64,000 bases of DNA from CALMEC01 sp031366605 (GCA_031366605.1 JANLOO010000027.1:1-64000); one strand, 5' to 3'. Counted from the first letter of the stretch, positions 1 to 8,550 are shown. A program made the numbers and translations. The notes: generated by a model not told the origin, from the letters alone.

Positions 1-1
1 C

Positions 2-865
2 GCCACGCTCATCGTCAACAAGCTGCGTGGCACGTTCACCGGCATCGTGGTCAAGGCCCCGGGCTTCGGTGATCGTCGCAAGCGCATGCTCGAGGACATC
101 GCCATCCTGACCGGTGGTGAGCAGATCAGCGAGGAGATGGGACTCAAGCTCGACCAGACCCAGCTCTCGCAACTCGGTCGCGCCCGTCGGATCATCGTCG
201 GCAAGGACTTCACCACGATCATCGACGGTGCCGGTGAGCCCGAGGACATCAAGGCGCGTATTCGCACGATCAAGGCCGAGATCGAGAACACCGACAGCGA
301 CTACGACCGTGAGAAGTTGCAGGAGCGGCTCGCGAAGCTCGCCGGTGGCGTGGCCGTCGTCAAGGTCGGCGCTGCGACCGAGACGGAGATGAAGGAGAAG
401 AAGCACCGTGTGGAGGACGCCTTGCAGGCGACCCGCGCAGCGCTTGAGGAGGGCATCGTCGCCGGCGGCGGCGTTGTGCTCGTCAACGCGATCCCTGCGT
501 TGGACAAGCTCACGCTGACGGGTGACGAGGCGACCGGCGCGTTGATCGTGCGTCGCGCACTCGAGGAGCCCCTTCGTCAGCTCGCCGACAACGCCGGCCT
601 CGAAGGCAGCGTTGTGGTCGGCAAGGTCAAGGACCTCAAGGCCGGTATGGGGTTGAACGTCGAGACCGGTGAGTATGTCGACCTGGTCAAGGCAGGCATC
701 ATCGACCCGGCAATGGTGACGCGTTCGGCGCTGCAGAACGCAGCGTCGATCGCCAAGAACATCATCACCACCGAGTGCCTCATCGTCGAGGTGCCCGACA
801 AGCCCGTGGGGGGTGCCGGCTCGATCACGAGCGGCAACCTCGCAGGCGGGATGCCCGACTACTAG
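2..865 (+). CDS. groEL: Chaperonin GroEL, C-terminal part (5' end outside window)
   Basis: This is the C-terminal half of the 60-kDa chaperonin, which folds cytosolic proteins in an ATP-driven double ring. The frame is open from base 2 and gives 287 residues, against a usual full length of about 540. It contains the apical-domain stretch VKAPGFGDRRKRML, the SEE motif after TGG, the intermediate-domain run GVAVVKVGAATE with KKHRVEDAL, and GIVAGGGVVL of the equatorial domain. The protein ends GNLAGGMPDY and has only one GGM, not the long GGM-repeat tail of many GroELs. No groES is visible. A strong hairpin follows the stop codon. Confidence 0.97.
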   Translation, partial: ATLIVNKLRGTFTGIVVKAPGFGDRRKRMLEDIAILTGGEQISEEMGLKLDQTQLSQLGRARRIIVGKDFTTIIDGAGEPEDIKARIRTIKAEIENTDSDYDREKLQERLAKLAGGVAVVKVGAATETEMKEKKHRVEDALQATRAALEEGIVAGGGVVLVNAIPALDKLTLTGDEATGALIVRRALEEPLRQLADNAGLEGSVVVGKVKDLKAGMGLNVETGEYVDLVKAGIIDPAMVTRSALQNAASIAKNIITTECLIVEVPDKPVGGAGSITSGNLAGGMPDY

Positions 866-885
866 TAGTCGTCGGGTGGTGTACA

Positions 886-917
886 GACTCGGGGAGCCCG
901 CTGTGGCTCCCCGAGTC
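886..917 (+). terminator. Intrinsic-type terminator after groEL
   Basis: A perfect 13-bp stem (GACTCGGGGAGCC, 886-898) pairs with 905-917 across a 6-nt loop, 21 nt after the groEL stop codon. It is followed by a weakly T-rich stretch. Confidence 0.85.
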
Positions 918-1480
918 CGTTCTGTTGGATGCCGGCGTGGCCCCGTATGGCGACCAAAATTGCTGCGGCACCCGCTATCGACGTGACTCGGTCGACGGCG
1001 CGTGCCGCGAGCTGTGAGATGTGTTGGAGTGGCGGGCGCCCCGAGTACAGCGATGCGCTACGAGGTTCCGCCGAGCTGCATCTCATCCATAGGCGGCTCC
1101 TGCCTGCGGTTGTGTGCCTCGCTCGAGGCCCACGCCTAATACCGCGTTGATGAGTGTCCTGCGTCCCGCGCCGATCTGCGGCGCGCGATGCGAAGTGATC
1201 GTGCCCACCGGGCGTTGACGTCTGACGATGCGACCGCTGGTCTGCGCGATAGCGCGCGTGTGTCGGGGGCGTCTCACTGCGGCGCCGTTCTCGACACGTT
1301 CCGTGCGGGTGCTGCCATACGCGTGCATCCCGTGAGACTCCTGCTTCGCGATTGCGAGGCGGTGTCACCGGGATTGAGAGGGACGACCCGGCCAACCGAC
1401 TCGTAGAAGCAGTGTTGCGCGCCCGACCTGCCGCGTCAAGTGCGGGCGGTCACGTTGTCCGCAGTTGTCTGACGCCGTCG
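918..1480. other. Gene-free stretch between groEL and clpP
   Basis: Open frames here show no family signature, no convincing ribosome binding site and arginine-rich off-frame composition. The stretch lies between the 3' ends of two convergent genes. I see no RNA gene or repeat in it. Confidence 0.5.
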
Positions 1481-2065
1481 TCAGTGGCTGGTGATGACCT
1501 TGTCGATCAGACCGTATTCGACGGCTTCGTCGGCCGTGAAGAACCGGTCGCGGTCGGAGTCGTCGTGGACCTGCTCGGCGGTCTTGCCGGTGTGGTGAGC
1601 CAGGATCTCGTCGAGCTTCGCACGCAGCGCAAGGGTCTCGCGGGCATGGATCTCGATGTCGGTGGCTTGCCCCTGAACGCCGCCCAACACCTGGTGGATC
1701 AGGATGCGCGAGTTGGGAAGCGCCATGCGCTTGCCGGGTGCGCCCCCGGCCAGCAGGACCGCGCCCATACTCATCGCGATACCGGCGCAGATCGTCTGCA
1801 CTTGGGGTTTGATGAACTGCATGGTGTCGTAGATCGCGAGGCCTGCGTACACCGACCCGCCCGGCGAGTTGATGTAGATCGAGATCTCCTTGTCCGGGTC
1901 GTCGCTCTCCAGGTGCAGCAGCTGCGCGATCGTCAGGTTGGCGATCTGGTCGTCGATCGGGGTGCCGACGAAGATGATCCGCTCGTTCAGCAGACGCGAG
2001 TAGATGTCGAACGCGCGCTCGCCACGCGAGGTCTGTTCGACGACCATGGGGATCAATGGGCTCAC
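1481..2065 (-). CDS. clpP: ATP-dependent Clp protease proteolytic subunit ClpP
   Basis: The serine peptidase subunit that forms the 14-mer degradation chamber used with ClpX or ClpC. The start is GTG at 2065 because AAGGAG lies 8 nt upstream. This gives 194 residues, the normal ClpP length; the frame stays open further upstream but that extension has no ClpP similarity. The triad is visible as Ser99 in GIAMSMGA, His124 in SRILIHQ and Asp173 in DRDRFF. NSPGG near residue 67 lines the substrate groove. No second clpP, clpX or tig lies beside it here. The neighbouring genes at 2130-3129 run in the same direction about 65 bp upstream. Confidence 0.97.
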   Translation of the reverse strand: MSPLIPMVVEQTSRGERAFDIYSRLLNERIIFVGTPIDDQIANLTIAQLLHLESDDPDKEISIYINSPGGSVYAGLAIYDTMQFIKPQVQTICAGIAMSMGAVLLAGGAPGKRMALPNSRILIHQVLGGVQGQATDIEIHARETLALRAKLDEILAHHTGKTAEQVHDDSDRDRFFTADEAVEYGLIDKVITSH

Positions 2066-2129
2066 GAATACGGCTCCTTGTGGCACTTCGGAATGCGTCT
2101 GCGACGTGGGGAGCGTAGCGCGGCTCGAC

Positions 2130-2543
2130 TCAATGCCGCCCCAGGACCCTCCGTGCCAACTCGACGCCGCCGGCGACGATCGTCGCGACCACGAACGGGA
2201 GCAGCACGACCACGCCACTCGTGCGGCCGCCGGATCCCATGATGAGCGCCAGTACGAAGAACACGACGATCCAGGTGACGAGGGCGCGCCCGAACGGGCC
2301 GATCCCAGTCCGTTGGCCGCGCGCGAACACGGTGCGTTCCGCGACGACGACGACGACCGTCGCGAGGACGCTTGCCATCGCGAGGCCCACCACCCAGGGA
2401 ATCCCGGTCAGATCTTGGTTGAACCCCGCGAGCAGCAGCAACCACGCGGGGAAGCCCACGGCGACCCACCGGCCGACGCGCCGAACCCAGTGGTCGATGA
2501 CGTCCCAGTCTTCGGTGCCGGGAGGTCCGTCCTTAGAAGGCAT
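2130..2543 (-). CDS. Small integral membrane protein next to molybdoenzyme
   Basis: A 137-residue protein starting at ATG 2543, with GGGAGGAG just upstream. The start lies 11 bases inside the end of the upstream molybdoenzyme gene, so the two are translationally coupled. After a polar N-terminus (TEDWDVIDHWVRR) come three to four hydrophobic segments, around residues 30-50, 52-68, 82-100 and 105-125. I do not recognise a named family. The position suggests a membrane anchor or heme-free partner for the sulfite-oxidase-like enzyme, as YedZ/MsrQ is for MsrP, but the protein is too short for MsrQ and lacks obvious heme histidines. Confidence 0.7.
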   Translation of the reverse strand: MPSKDGPPGTEDWDVIDHWVRRVGRWVAVGFPAWLLLLAGFNQDLTGIPWVVGLAMASVLATVVVVVAERTVFARGQRTGIGPFGRALVTWIVVFFVLALIMGSGGRTSGVVVLLPFVVATIVAGGVELARRVLGRH

Positions 2544-3129
2544 ACCGCTCCTCCCGCCACGGGTCGGCCGTATTGGAGTATCCAAGCCGCTCCCAATAGC
2601 CGGGTCGGTCGCCGTTGACGAACTCCAGCCCGCGCAGCCATTTGGCGCTCTTCCAGAAGTAGCGCTTGGGGACGAGCAGTCGCAGGGGTCCGCCGTGCAC
2701 GGCCTCGAGGTCGGCCCCGTCGAACCGGTACGCCAGCATCACGTCGTCGTCCTGGACCGCTGCGATGGGCAGATTCGCGGTGTAGCCCTCTTCGGCATGG
2801 GCGATCACGTGTGTGGCAGATGCGAGCGGCTGGGCCTGCGCCAGGATGCCTGCCATCGGCACTCCCTCCCACACCGTGTCGAGCTTGCTCCACGTGGTCA
2901 CGCAGTGGATGTCACACGTTTGCGTCACCGTCGCGAGCGCACGGAACTCGCCGTAGTCCCACCGTAGCTCGTGTTCGACGAGGCCGAACACCCGCATGTC
3001 CCATTGGGCCGCCGGTGTCCGCGCCACCGTTCCGGCATGCAACACCGGAAAGTCGCGCACGAAATGCTGGCCCGGAGGGATGCGAGCGATCTGGTCGTCC
3101 GTCAACCCGCGATTGCGAAACATGCCCAT
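2533..3129 (-). CDS. Sulfite-oxidase-fold molybdopterin-dependent oxidoreductase
   Basis: A 198-residue single-domain protein of the SUOX/MsrP (YedY) molybdopterin family. The molybdenum-ligating cysteine is Cys76 in TCDIHCVTTW, the family hallmark. Downstream, YTANLPIAAV and a GGPLRLLVPKRYFWKSAKW run match the cofactor-binding core, ending with the typical GYWE..GY segment. It has no signal peptide or Tat motif, so it should be cytosolic, unlike MsrP. The substrate cannot be told from sequence. The start ATG at 3129 lies 6 nt after a TACAAT box and no Shine-Dalgarno is seen, so the mRNA is probably leaderless. Confidence 0.88.
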   Translation of the reverse strand: MGMFRNRGLTDDQIARIPPGQHFVRDFPVLHAGTVARTPAAQWDMRVFGLVEHELRWDYGEFRALATVTQTCDIHCVTTWSKLDTVWEGVPMAGILAQAQPLASATHVIAHAEEGYTANLPIAAVQDDDVMLAYRFDGADLEAVHGGPLRLLVPKRYFWKSAKWLRGLEFVNGDRPGYWERLGYSNTADPWREERYAF

Positions 3130-3135
3130 TCGACG

Positions 3136-3141
3136 ATTGTA
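3136..3141 (-). promoter_or_regulatory. -10 box of leaderless molybdoenzyme gene
   Basis: TACAAT on the minus strand, 6 nt before the ATG at 3129. There is no ribosome binding site between them, so transcription should begin at or next to the start codon. Confidence 0.6.
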
Positions 3142-3213
3142 CGCACGGCTCGCCTGGCACAGCCTCGCTTGCCCGGGTCATCCGACGTCGCTCGTCGCAT
3201 TGTTCTGTTGATT

Positions 3214-3612
3214 TTACGGAGCGAGCGTCTTGAGGCCCAGGGCGTGGGTCGCCGCGGTCATCCGTTCGTCGTACGTGACGACGCCGTCGAGGTCGTCTCC
3301 GAGGCTGAGCGCTGATGCCAGGTGGAGGGCATCGAGCGAGCGGAGTACGGCTGGGTCGAGCTCACCGGCGCGCTGGTAGGTGTCCGTCGTGAGCGAGATG
3401 AACGCCATGCGATCGAGGCGGTCCCGGGTCGCCTCAAGTGCCGCCTGCGAGAGCCTGCGTGCCGCGCGGAGCGCCTCGGTGCGAAGCAGGTCCGAGGACC
3501 ACAGCCCGCCCGTGCGCTGCTCTTCGAAGTCCGCCCACAGGCGCATCTCGTGGCTGTGTGTCTCTGCGACGGCCAACTTCATGAACGCCGAAGTGTCGAC
3601 GTACCACGGCAC
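3214..3612 (-). CDS. vapC: VapC-type PIN-domain toxin
   Basis: A 132-residue PIN-domain ribonuclease. The acidic metal-binding residues are Asp6 in YVDTSAF, Glu46 in LRTEALRA, Asp94 in SLDALHLA and Asp115 in VTYDERM. Such toxins cleave tRNA or other RNA when their antitoxin is lost. The start is GTG at 3612, five bases after the stop of the antitoxin gene, so the pair is one operon. The acidic set is complete, which suggests an active enzyme. The RNA target is unknown. Confidence 0.9.
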   Translation of the reverse strand: MPWYVDTSAFMKLAVAETHSHEMRLWADFEEQRTGGLWSSDLLRTEALRAARRLSQAALEATRDRLDRMAFISLTTDTYQRAGELDPAVLRSLDALHLASALSLGDDLDGVVTYDERMTAATHALGLKTLAP

Positions 3613-3617
3613 GGTTG

Positions 3618-3893
3618 TCAGCGCTCGTCAGCGCGTGCGTCGGCGAGGGCTTGGGATGCGGTGAGCTCTCCTGGAGACACCTGGACCGCTGCCGGGGCGT
3701 CGCGCATTCTGCGCAGGGGTTCACGGATCAATCCCGCCGCGCGGAGGTCTGAGAGGCCTTGTCCCGCGACGACCGGCGAGAGTCGGGCCACAGGCCGACC
3801 CCGGTCGGTGACGATGATCGATTCACCCGAGGCGACGCGGCGCAGCACGACACTGGCGTTCTGTCGCAGCTCTCTGACGCCCACGCGTTCCAT
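3618..3893 (-). CDS. vapB: Phd/YefM-family (VapB) antitoxin
   Basis: A 91-residue antitoxin with an N-terminal Phd/YefM DNA-binding domain (VGVRELRQNASVVLRRV, then SIIVTDRGRPVARLSPV), followed by a toxin-neutralising C-terminal tail rich in Ala and Arg. The gene precedes the PIN toxin gene by 5 nt. A 6-bp-arm palindrome at 3895-3909 lies directly against the ATG and includes the -10 box, so the protein very likely represses its own operon by covering the start site. No Shine-Dalgarno is present. Confidence 0.9.
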   Translation of the reverse strand: MERVGVRELRQNASVVLRRVASGESIIVTDRGRPVARLSPVVAGQGLSDLRAAGLIREPLRRMRDAPAAVQVSPGELTASQALADARADER

Positions 3894-3894
3894 G

Positions 3895-3909
3895 TGCTAC
3901 ATCGTAGCA
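3895..3909 (-). promoter_or_regulatory. Palindromic operator and -10 box of vapBC
   Basis: TGCTACATCGTAGCA is a perfect inverted repeat (6-bp arms, 3-nt centre). On the minus strand it contains TACGAT (3906-3901), 7 nt before the antitoxin ATG. This arrangement fits leaderless transcription with autorepression by the antitoxin. Confidence 0.7.
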
Positions 3910-4099
3910 TTCCATGTGTGGCGACGAGTAAGTAAGGGGCCGCGCAGAAATAACTGCTGTGCCGGATGGCGAGCGAAAACCGGGTCAGGCGGTGTCGCCG
4001 AGCCTCGCTGCCACTGGTTGGTAACGGCGATCTCGGCGACGCCGCATGGCGACGGTTTGCAGCCGTTGAACGGTGCAGGAGTTTCTGCGTGGTCCCCAA

Positions 4100-5296
4100 T
4101 CAGCGAGCTGGTCGCACCGAACGTCGGGGCATCGCGGCGAGTCCGGCCAGTGCGATGGTCGCGAGCGCAGCGCCGGCCAGGAACGTCGCCGCGGGCCCGA
4201 TCGTGGTCCACAGAACGCCAGCCAGAAGGCTGGCCCCCAGCAGCGCTCCCCCGGTGATCAGGTTGAACAGGCCAAACGCGGTCCCGCGCAGGTCTGCCGG
4301 CGCGCGGTCGGCGATGATCGCCGACAGGATCCCCTGGGTCGCGCCCATGTGGACACCCCACAGCACTGCGCCCACGAGCACCAAGGTGATGCTCCCGGCG
4401 CCGGCCAGCACGAGGTCCGCCGCCATGAGCAGGGCGATCCCCCACGCCAGCAACGCGCGACGCGACATGCGGTCTGCCAGGCGTCCGAAGGGATACGCGC
4501 TCGCTGCGTACGCGATGTTCATCACGATCAGCACCACCGGGATGTACCTGGCGCGCAGACCCGTGTCACCGGCACGCAGCAACAGGAACGCCTCACTGAA
4601 GCGTGCCAGCGTCAGGACGGCGGCGAACGTGACGACCCCCCAAAACCGCCGGTCCAACCGTCGCATCTGCTCGCGGCTGATCGGTGACCGTCGCACGTGG
4701 GCCGGGGTTGCCGGCCGCTCCGGTTCGCGGACGAACAACAGGATCACCGCAACGGCCGCCATGGCGGGGATGACCGCGATCCAGAACACGAACCTGAAGT
4801 TGTCCCCACTGGCCGCCATCAGCGCGACGGCCAGGGTGGGCCCCGCAAACGCCCCGACGGTGTCCATGGACTGGCGCATGCCAAACGCCGCACCGCGTGA
4901 CGCCGCAGGTGTGATGTCGGCGATCAGCGCGTCACGCGGCGCGCCCCGGATGCCCTTGCCGATGCGGTCGACGAACCTGGCGGTCAGGACCGCGCCGACG
5001 CCGTTGGCGAGCGGGAAGAGCGGCTTGGTCAGCGCCGCGAGCCCGTAGCCGAGCAGGATCAGGGGTTTGCGCTTGCCGATCCAGTCGCTGATCGTCCCTG
5101 AGAACACCTTCGCGACCGAGGCGGTGGCCTCGGCGATCCCTTCGATCGCTCCGACCGACAGCGCGCTCGCCCCCAGCACGCTGACCAGGAACACCGGCAG
5201 CAAGCTGTGGATCATCTCGGACGACGCGTCCATCAGCATGCTGACGAACCCCAGCGCAACGACCCCGGACGGGATGCGGGCTGCGGCACCGGTCAT
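4100..5296 (-). CDS. MFS transporter, 12 transmembrane segments
   Basis: A 398-residue major facilitator superfamily permease with about 12 hydrophobic helices. The loop 2-3 signature appears as GTISDWIGKRKPLILLGYG, and a second half-repeat motif as FGRLADRMSRRALLAWG. RFVDRIGKGIRGAPRDALIA is typical of a subgroup often annotated as drug or unknown-substrate exporters. I chose ATG 5296 because GAGGA lies 8 nt upstream; in-frame starts at 5311 and TTG 5326 lack a binding site. No regulator or pathway gene adjoins it, so the substrate is unknown. Confidence 0.88.
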   Translation of the reverse strand: MTGAAARIPSGVVALGFVSMLMDASSEMIHSLLPVFLVSVLGASALSVGAIEGIAEATASVAKVFSGTISDWIGKRKPLILLGYGLAALTKPLFPLANGVGAVLTARFVDRIGKGIRGAPRDALIADITPAASRGAAFGMRQSMDTVGAFAGPTLAVALMAASGDNFRFVFWIAVIPAMAAVAVILLFVREPERPATPAHVRRSPISREQMRRLDRRFWGVVTFAAVLTLARFSEAFLLLRAGDTGLRARYIPVVLIVMNIAYAASAYPFGRLADRMSRRALLAWGIALLMAADLVLAGAGSITLVLVGAVLWGVHMGATQGILSAIIADRAPADLRGTAFGLFNLITGGALLGASLLAGVLWTTIGPAATFLAGAALATIALAGLAAMPRRSVRPAR

Positions 5297-5572
5297 CGTC
5301 GAGTTCCTCATCCGGACCCGCGACAACGTCTGCCCCTCGTTGATGTAAGGGTCATAGCGAGGCAGTCAAGCAGAGGCCCGCATCGTGTGTGGCCCACGTG
5401 GCGTGCACCGGTCAACTCATTTTCGCCGGACTGATTGTCCCGGGTTTTGCTCTGGAAGAACATCTCACCAAAGAACGTTGCTTGCACCGCCCGGTGCGGC
5501 TGGGTACGCTCGCGCACATCACGTGGACCCGATGGGTCGGCAGGCGTCCGATCTTTAGGGGGAAGGCGGAAC
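5297..5572. other. Intergenic stretch between divergent genes
   Basis: A non-coding region with divergent genes on either side. It ends in the ribosome binding site GGGGGAAGG of the short frame at 5573. No other signal is recognised. Confidence 0.45.
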
Positions 5573-5878
5573 ATGCGCAAAGTGCGGTCCAGCCGCAGGG
5601 GACTCGTCATCGGAACCGCGCTCGTCATGGCATTGACGCTCGGATTGGAGCCGGCGCCCCAGGAGCGATCAAGAAGACTCCGACCCCGCGCAAGGCCCTG
5701 TGATCCCTCTGAACGTGAGCGATCGGCACATCGTGTGGCATGCCTCGTGAGGCGCGGATGGACGGGCGTCCAACGAAATAAGCTCGACCTTCGGCGAGTT
5801 CCGGCCGGGTTGCGTCTCCCGGAGAAGTGCCGAGCGAGGCCCCGGGTAACAGGTCGACGAGAAAGGAAAAAGAAATGA
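5573..5878 (+). CDS. Short frame with signal-like N-terminus, possibly a decayed gene
   Basis: The ATG at 5573 follows a strong GGGGGAAGG site and encodes a basic N-terminus plus a hydrophobic stretch (GLVIGTALVMALTLGL) like a signal peptide. After about residue 30 the frame becomes arginine-rich and looks off-frame. The other two frames instead read GAIKKTPTPRKAL and then VIPLNVSDRHIVWHAS before stops, as if a small secreted protein were broken by indels. The frame ends in an ATGA overlap with the next gene, which could mean translational coupling. It is either a remnant or a real 101-residue leader-type protein. Confidence 0.35.
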   Translation: MRKVRSSRRGLVIGTALVMALTLGLEPAPQERSRRLRPRARPCDPSERERSAHRVACLVRRGWTGVQRNKLDLRRVPAGLRLPEKCRARPRVTGRRERKKK

Positions 5879-6564
5879 GACGAATCAAGACACCGTCGCC
5901 GGCGATGGTCGTCGCGACGGTTGCGTTGTTCATCGCCCTCGGCGGTGCCGGCTACGCGGCGGTCTCGATCCCGCGCAACAGCGTCGGAACGAACGAGATC
6001 AAAAACTTCGCGGTCACACCGCTCAAGATCCAGCCCGGTGCGATCAAGACAAAGAAACTCCGCGACAACTCGGTGACGACCCTCAAGATCGCTGACGCTG
6101 CAGTGACGACCCCCAAAATCGCTGACGCTGCGGTGACGACCCCCAAGATCGCCGATGGCGCCGTCAACTCCGCGAAGGTCCTCGACGGGTCCCTGGTTCC
6201 GGCTGACGTCGTGGCGGGCTTCCAGATTCCGGGGATGATCACCGCGCACGCTCGAATCCAGGTGGACGGGACGCTCGAGCCGAACCAGTTCCGCAACATC
6301 GCGCAGGCGAACATCCAGCACGCGGCGACTGGCGTCTACTGCTTCGGCGGGCTGACGCCGGCTCCGACGAGCACGATGGTGTCAATTGACAACGCCGACC
6401 TTCTCCCCGCGGATCTGGGCAGGGTCGTGAGCGTGGCCGTCCTCCGCGGCGCCGCCTTGTTCGCGGAGTGCGGCGCCGGGTTCCAGCAGGCACGGGTCAA
6501 GGTCAACCTCAGCAGTGGAGCCATGTCTTTGCTGGATGGCCGTTTCTACATCTGGTTCATGTGA
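5875..6564 (+). CDS. Secreted repeat protein with Thermoleophilia-type N-terminal module
   Basis: A 229-residue exported protein. The start at ATG 5875 has AAAGGA upstream; the frame runs on upstream without signal-like sequence. Residues 1-30 form a basic N-terminus and a single hydrophobic segment (MVVATVALFIALGGAGYAA), a module I associate with many surface proteins of Solirubrobacterales. Then comes a block of roughly 10-residue repeats (TTLKIADAAV, TTPKIADAAV, TTPKIADGAV), a predicted beta-type stalk, and a globular C-terminal part of about 120 residues with two cysteines (YCFGG, AECGAG). Function unknown; probably a cell-envelope protein. Confidence 0.85.
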   Translation: MRRIKTPSPAMVVATVALFIALGGAGYAAVSIPRNSVGTNEIKNFAVTPLKIQPGAIKTKKLRDNSVTTLKIADAAVTTPKIADAAVTTPKIADGAVNSAKVLDGSLVPADVVAGFQIPGMITAHARIQVDGTLEPNQFRNIAQANIQHAATGVYCFGGLTPAPTSTMVSIDNADLLPADLGRVVSVAVLRGAALFAECGAGFQQARVKVNLSSGAMSLLDGRFYIWFM

Positions 6565-6591
6565 GCAATCGTTGACTGAAGAGCGTCGAAG

Positions 6592-6627
6592 TGTCCGGCG
6601 GAGCGCCATTCGCGCCTCCGCCGGACA
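6592..6627. terminator. Bidirectional hairpin between convergent genes
   Basis: A perfect 12-bp stem (TGTCCGGCGGAG, 6592-6603, with 6616-6627) lies between the ends of the secreted protein gene and the MOSC gene. It can serve both strands. Confidence 0.8.
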
Positions 6628-6645
6628 GGGCGGGGGCGCATCGCC

Positions 6646-7311
6646 CTACTGGCCCTCGGATTCGTCGAGCGCGCGGGCGATCCGCCGTGTGCACCACTCG
6701 ACCCACTCGGGCTCGAGCGTCGGGGCGGCGGCGAGGCGATGCAGCGCCTCCGGGTCGTTGCGGCCATCGACGACCACGCGGTGGAACTCGGCGATCGTGA
6801 CCGATCCCTCCGCACGCTCGACGACCTCCGCCTGGTCGCCGACTCCGATCGCGCCCTCCTCGAGCACGCGGACGTAGAAGCCCATGCGGTTGGCCTCGCG
6901 GAAGCGGGCCTGGAATCGGGGGTCGGCCATTCGGATGCCCAGCTTGAAGCACGGCTCGCGTGGGGAGGCGACCTGGACCAGGGCTTCACCGATGCGCAGG
7001 ACATCACCGACGCCGACGTCCCCGTCGCGCAAGCCGGTGACCGTCAGGTTCTCGCCGAACTCGCCATGTTGCAGCGGGTGTCCCAGCTCCTCGATCCACC
7101 AGGCGTAGTCGTCGGCCGAGTAGAGGTACGCGGCCTTGTGCTCGCCGCCGTGGACGCTCGGGTCGGCCTGGCCGTCGCCATCGAAACCCGTCGCGCGCAA
7201 CATCACGCCGCCTTCGATCGGGTACTTGAAGATCGCCGTGCTGATCATGTTCCCGCGGTAGGGAACCTGCGTCGGCCGGCCGACGTTGAGGGAGACGACG
7301 CGCTCAGCCAC
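6646..7311 (-). CDS. MOSC domain protein, YiiM family
   Basis: A 221-residue MOSC-domain protein related to YiiM, a family linked to molybdenum-cofactor-dependent reduction of N-hydroxylated compounds. Seen in order: the N-terminal KYPIEGG segment, SVHGGEHKAAYLY with the DYAWWIEEL run, FGENLTVTGL, and the conserved cysteine in SPREPCFKLGIRM that marks MOSC domains. A three-helix tail follows. The GTG start at 7311 overlaps the stop of the DUF1015 gene by several bases, so the two genes are co-translated. A sulfite-oxidase-fold molybdoenzyme occurs at 2533, but no direct link is shown. Confidence 0.9.
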   Translation of the reverse strand: MAERVVSLNVGRPTQVPYRGNMISTAIFKYPIEGGVMLRATGFDGDGQADPSVHGGEHKAAYLYSADDYAWWIEELGHPLQHGEFGENLTVTGLRDGDVGVGDVLRIGEALVQVASPREPCFKLGIRMADPRFQARFREANRMGFYVRVLEEGAIGVGDQAEVVERAEGSVTIAEFHRVVVDGRNDPEALHRLAAAPTLEPEWVEWCTRRIARALDESEGQ

Positions 7312-8542
7312 CCGGGACGGTCAGGTCGATCGGCTCCTCGAGCGAGTGGAACGCGACGCCGGTCAGGAGCTTGGGGAAGAAGTACGTGGACTTCTGGGGC
7401 ATCGTCTCGCCTGCCTCGGCGACATCGGTCACAGCCGCCTTCGGCATCGGTCGCAGGATCAGCGCGGCCGCGACCACACCGGTCGAGCCAAGCTGCCACG
7501 CCTCGGCGGTGTCCTTGGTGTAGCTCAATACACCGTCGTGAGCCAGGGCGGCCTGGTCCTTGCCGAACGCCCGTTTGAGGATCCGGTCCTCGAGCACGGC
7601 GACGTCCAACTCGGCCGCAGGGGACGAGCCACCCGTCGAGGCCGCCGTCAGGATCCATGCGCCATCCGGCGTGACCAGCCCGAACGCGGGTGCATCCTGA
7701 GGGGTCTGCGCGAGCGCGAACCGCAGCGACTGGTCGCTCGTCACGGCCGTCTTGATGAACGCGCCGTCCGCCCCATCCGGCCAGTCATGCAGTAGGCGGT
7801 GCGTGGGCAGGACGACCAGGCCCGGATCCTCGATGGCCGTCAGCCCCATCATCACCCAGTCATGCGGGCCGTCGCCGTCCCCTGCATCACGGCGCTCCTG
7901 ACGGTAGGTCACGGCGGTCTCGTAGCGGTGGTGGCCGTCGGCGATCAGGATCCAGCGGTCGGCCATCGCGGCGGTGACCGCGGCGCACCTGGCCGGGTCA
8001 TCGAGCCACCAGAAGCGGTTGAGCGTCCCGTCGCGGCCGACGGCCTGCGCCTGCGGTTCGCCGCTCACCCCGGCGGCCGTCCAGACCACGCCCGCGTCGT
8101 CCGGGTAGATGCCGTACACCGGCGAGATCTGGGTGCGCGCGCCGTAGAGCAGCTTGAGTCGATCGGCCTTGGGCCCCGCGTGGGTGCGTTCGTGCGGTCG
8201 CACGACGCGTGCCTCGTACGGCTCGACCCCGACGGTCGCCAGCAGCACCTTGCGCTCATGCGCCGACCCGTCGTCGAGCGTGAACGTCTGGGTCCACGCG
8301 ACGACACCGGGCGTCGCGGCTCGACTCAGCACGCCCGCGCCCAGCCATCCGTCGATCAGCGCTCCGACCAGATCGTACGAGAGTTCCGGCAGCTCCAGCC
8401 GCACCGCGTTGTCAGGGCTCAGTGCCAAAAGCGCCTGGCGCTCGGCGGCGTCGATGACGTCGTAGGGCGGGCAGACCAGCCGATCGAGGTCGCCTGCGGC
8501 CTCGTCGTACCTGAGTGCTCGGAAGGGTCGGACATCGGCCAC
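7304..8542 (-). CDS. DUF1015 family protein
   Basis: A 412-residue protein of the DUF1015 family, widespread and of unproven function (often noted near serine or phosphoserine metabolism genes). It begins at GTG 8542 with VRPFRALRYDE and CPPYDVID, the family N-terminal motif. Further features are RPHERTHAGPKADRLKLLY, IADGHHRYETAVTY (the most conserved motif) and a C-terminal LTYxKD-like block (VLSYTKDTAEA). The frame extends far upstream but that part is antisense to the helicase gene and not real. TACGAT lies 8 nt before the GTG and no Shine-Dalgarno is present, so it is probably leaderless. It is transcribed divergently from the helicase. Confidence 0.88.
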   Translation of the reverse strand: MADVRPFRALRYDEAAGDLDRLVCPPYDVIDAAERQALLALSPDNAVRLELPELSYDLVGALIDGWLGAGVLSRAATPGVVAWTQTFTLDDGSAHERKVLLATVGVEPYEARVVRPHERTHAGPKADRLKLLYGARTQISPVYGIYPDDAGVVWTAAGVSGEPQAQAVGRDGTLNRFWWLDDPARCAAVTAAMADRWILIADGHHRYETAVTYRQERRDAGDGDGPHDWVMMGLTAIEDPGLVVLPTHRLLHDWPDGADGAFIKTAVTSDQSLRFALAQTPQDAPAFGLVTPDGAWILTAASTGGSSPAAELDVAVLEDRILKRAFGKDQAALAHDGVLSYTKDTAEAWQLGSTGVVAAALILRPMPKAAVTDVAEAGETMPQKSTYFFPKLLTGVAFHSLEEPIDLTVPGG

Positions 8543-8550
8543 GGGTGGGG

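Noticed and set aside
1352..2242. Plus-strand frame of 296 codons over clpP
   Set aside because: It is antisense to clpP, which has a complete catalytic triad, a good ribosome binding site and normal length.
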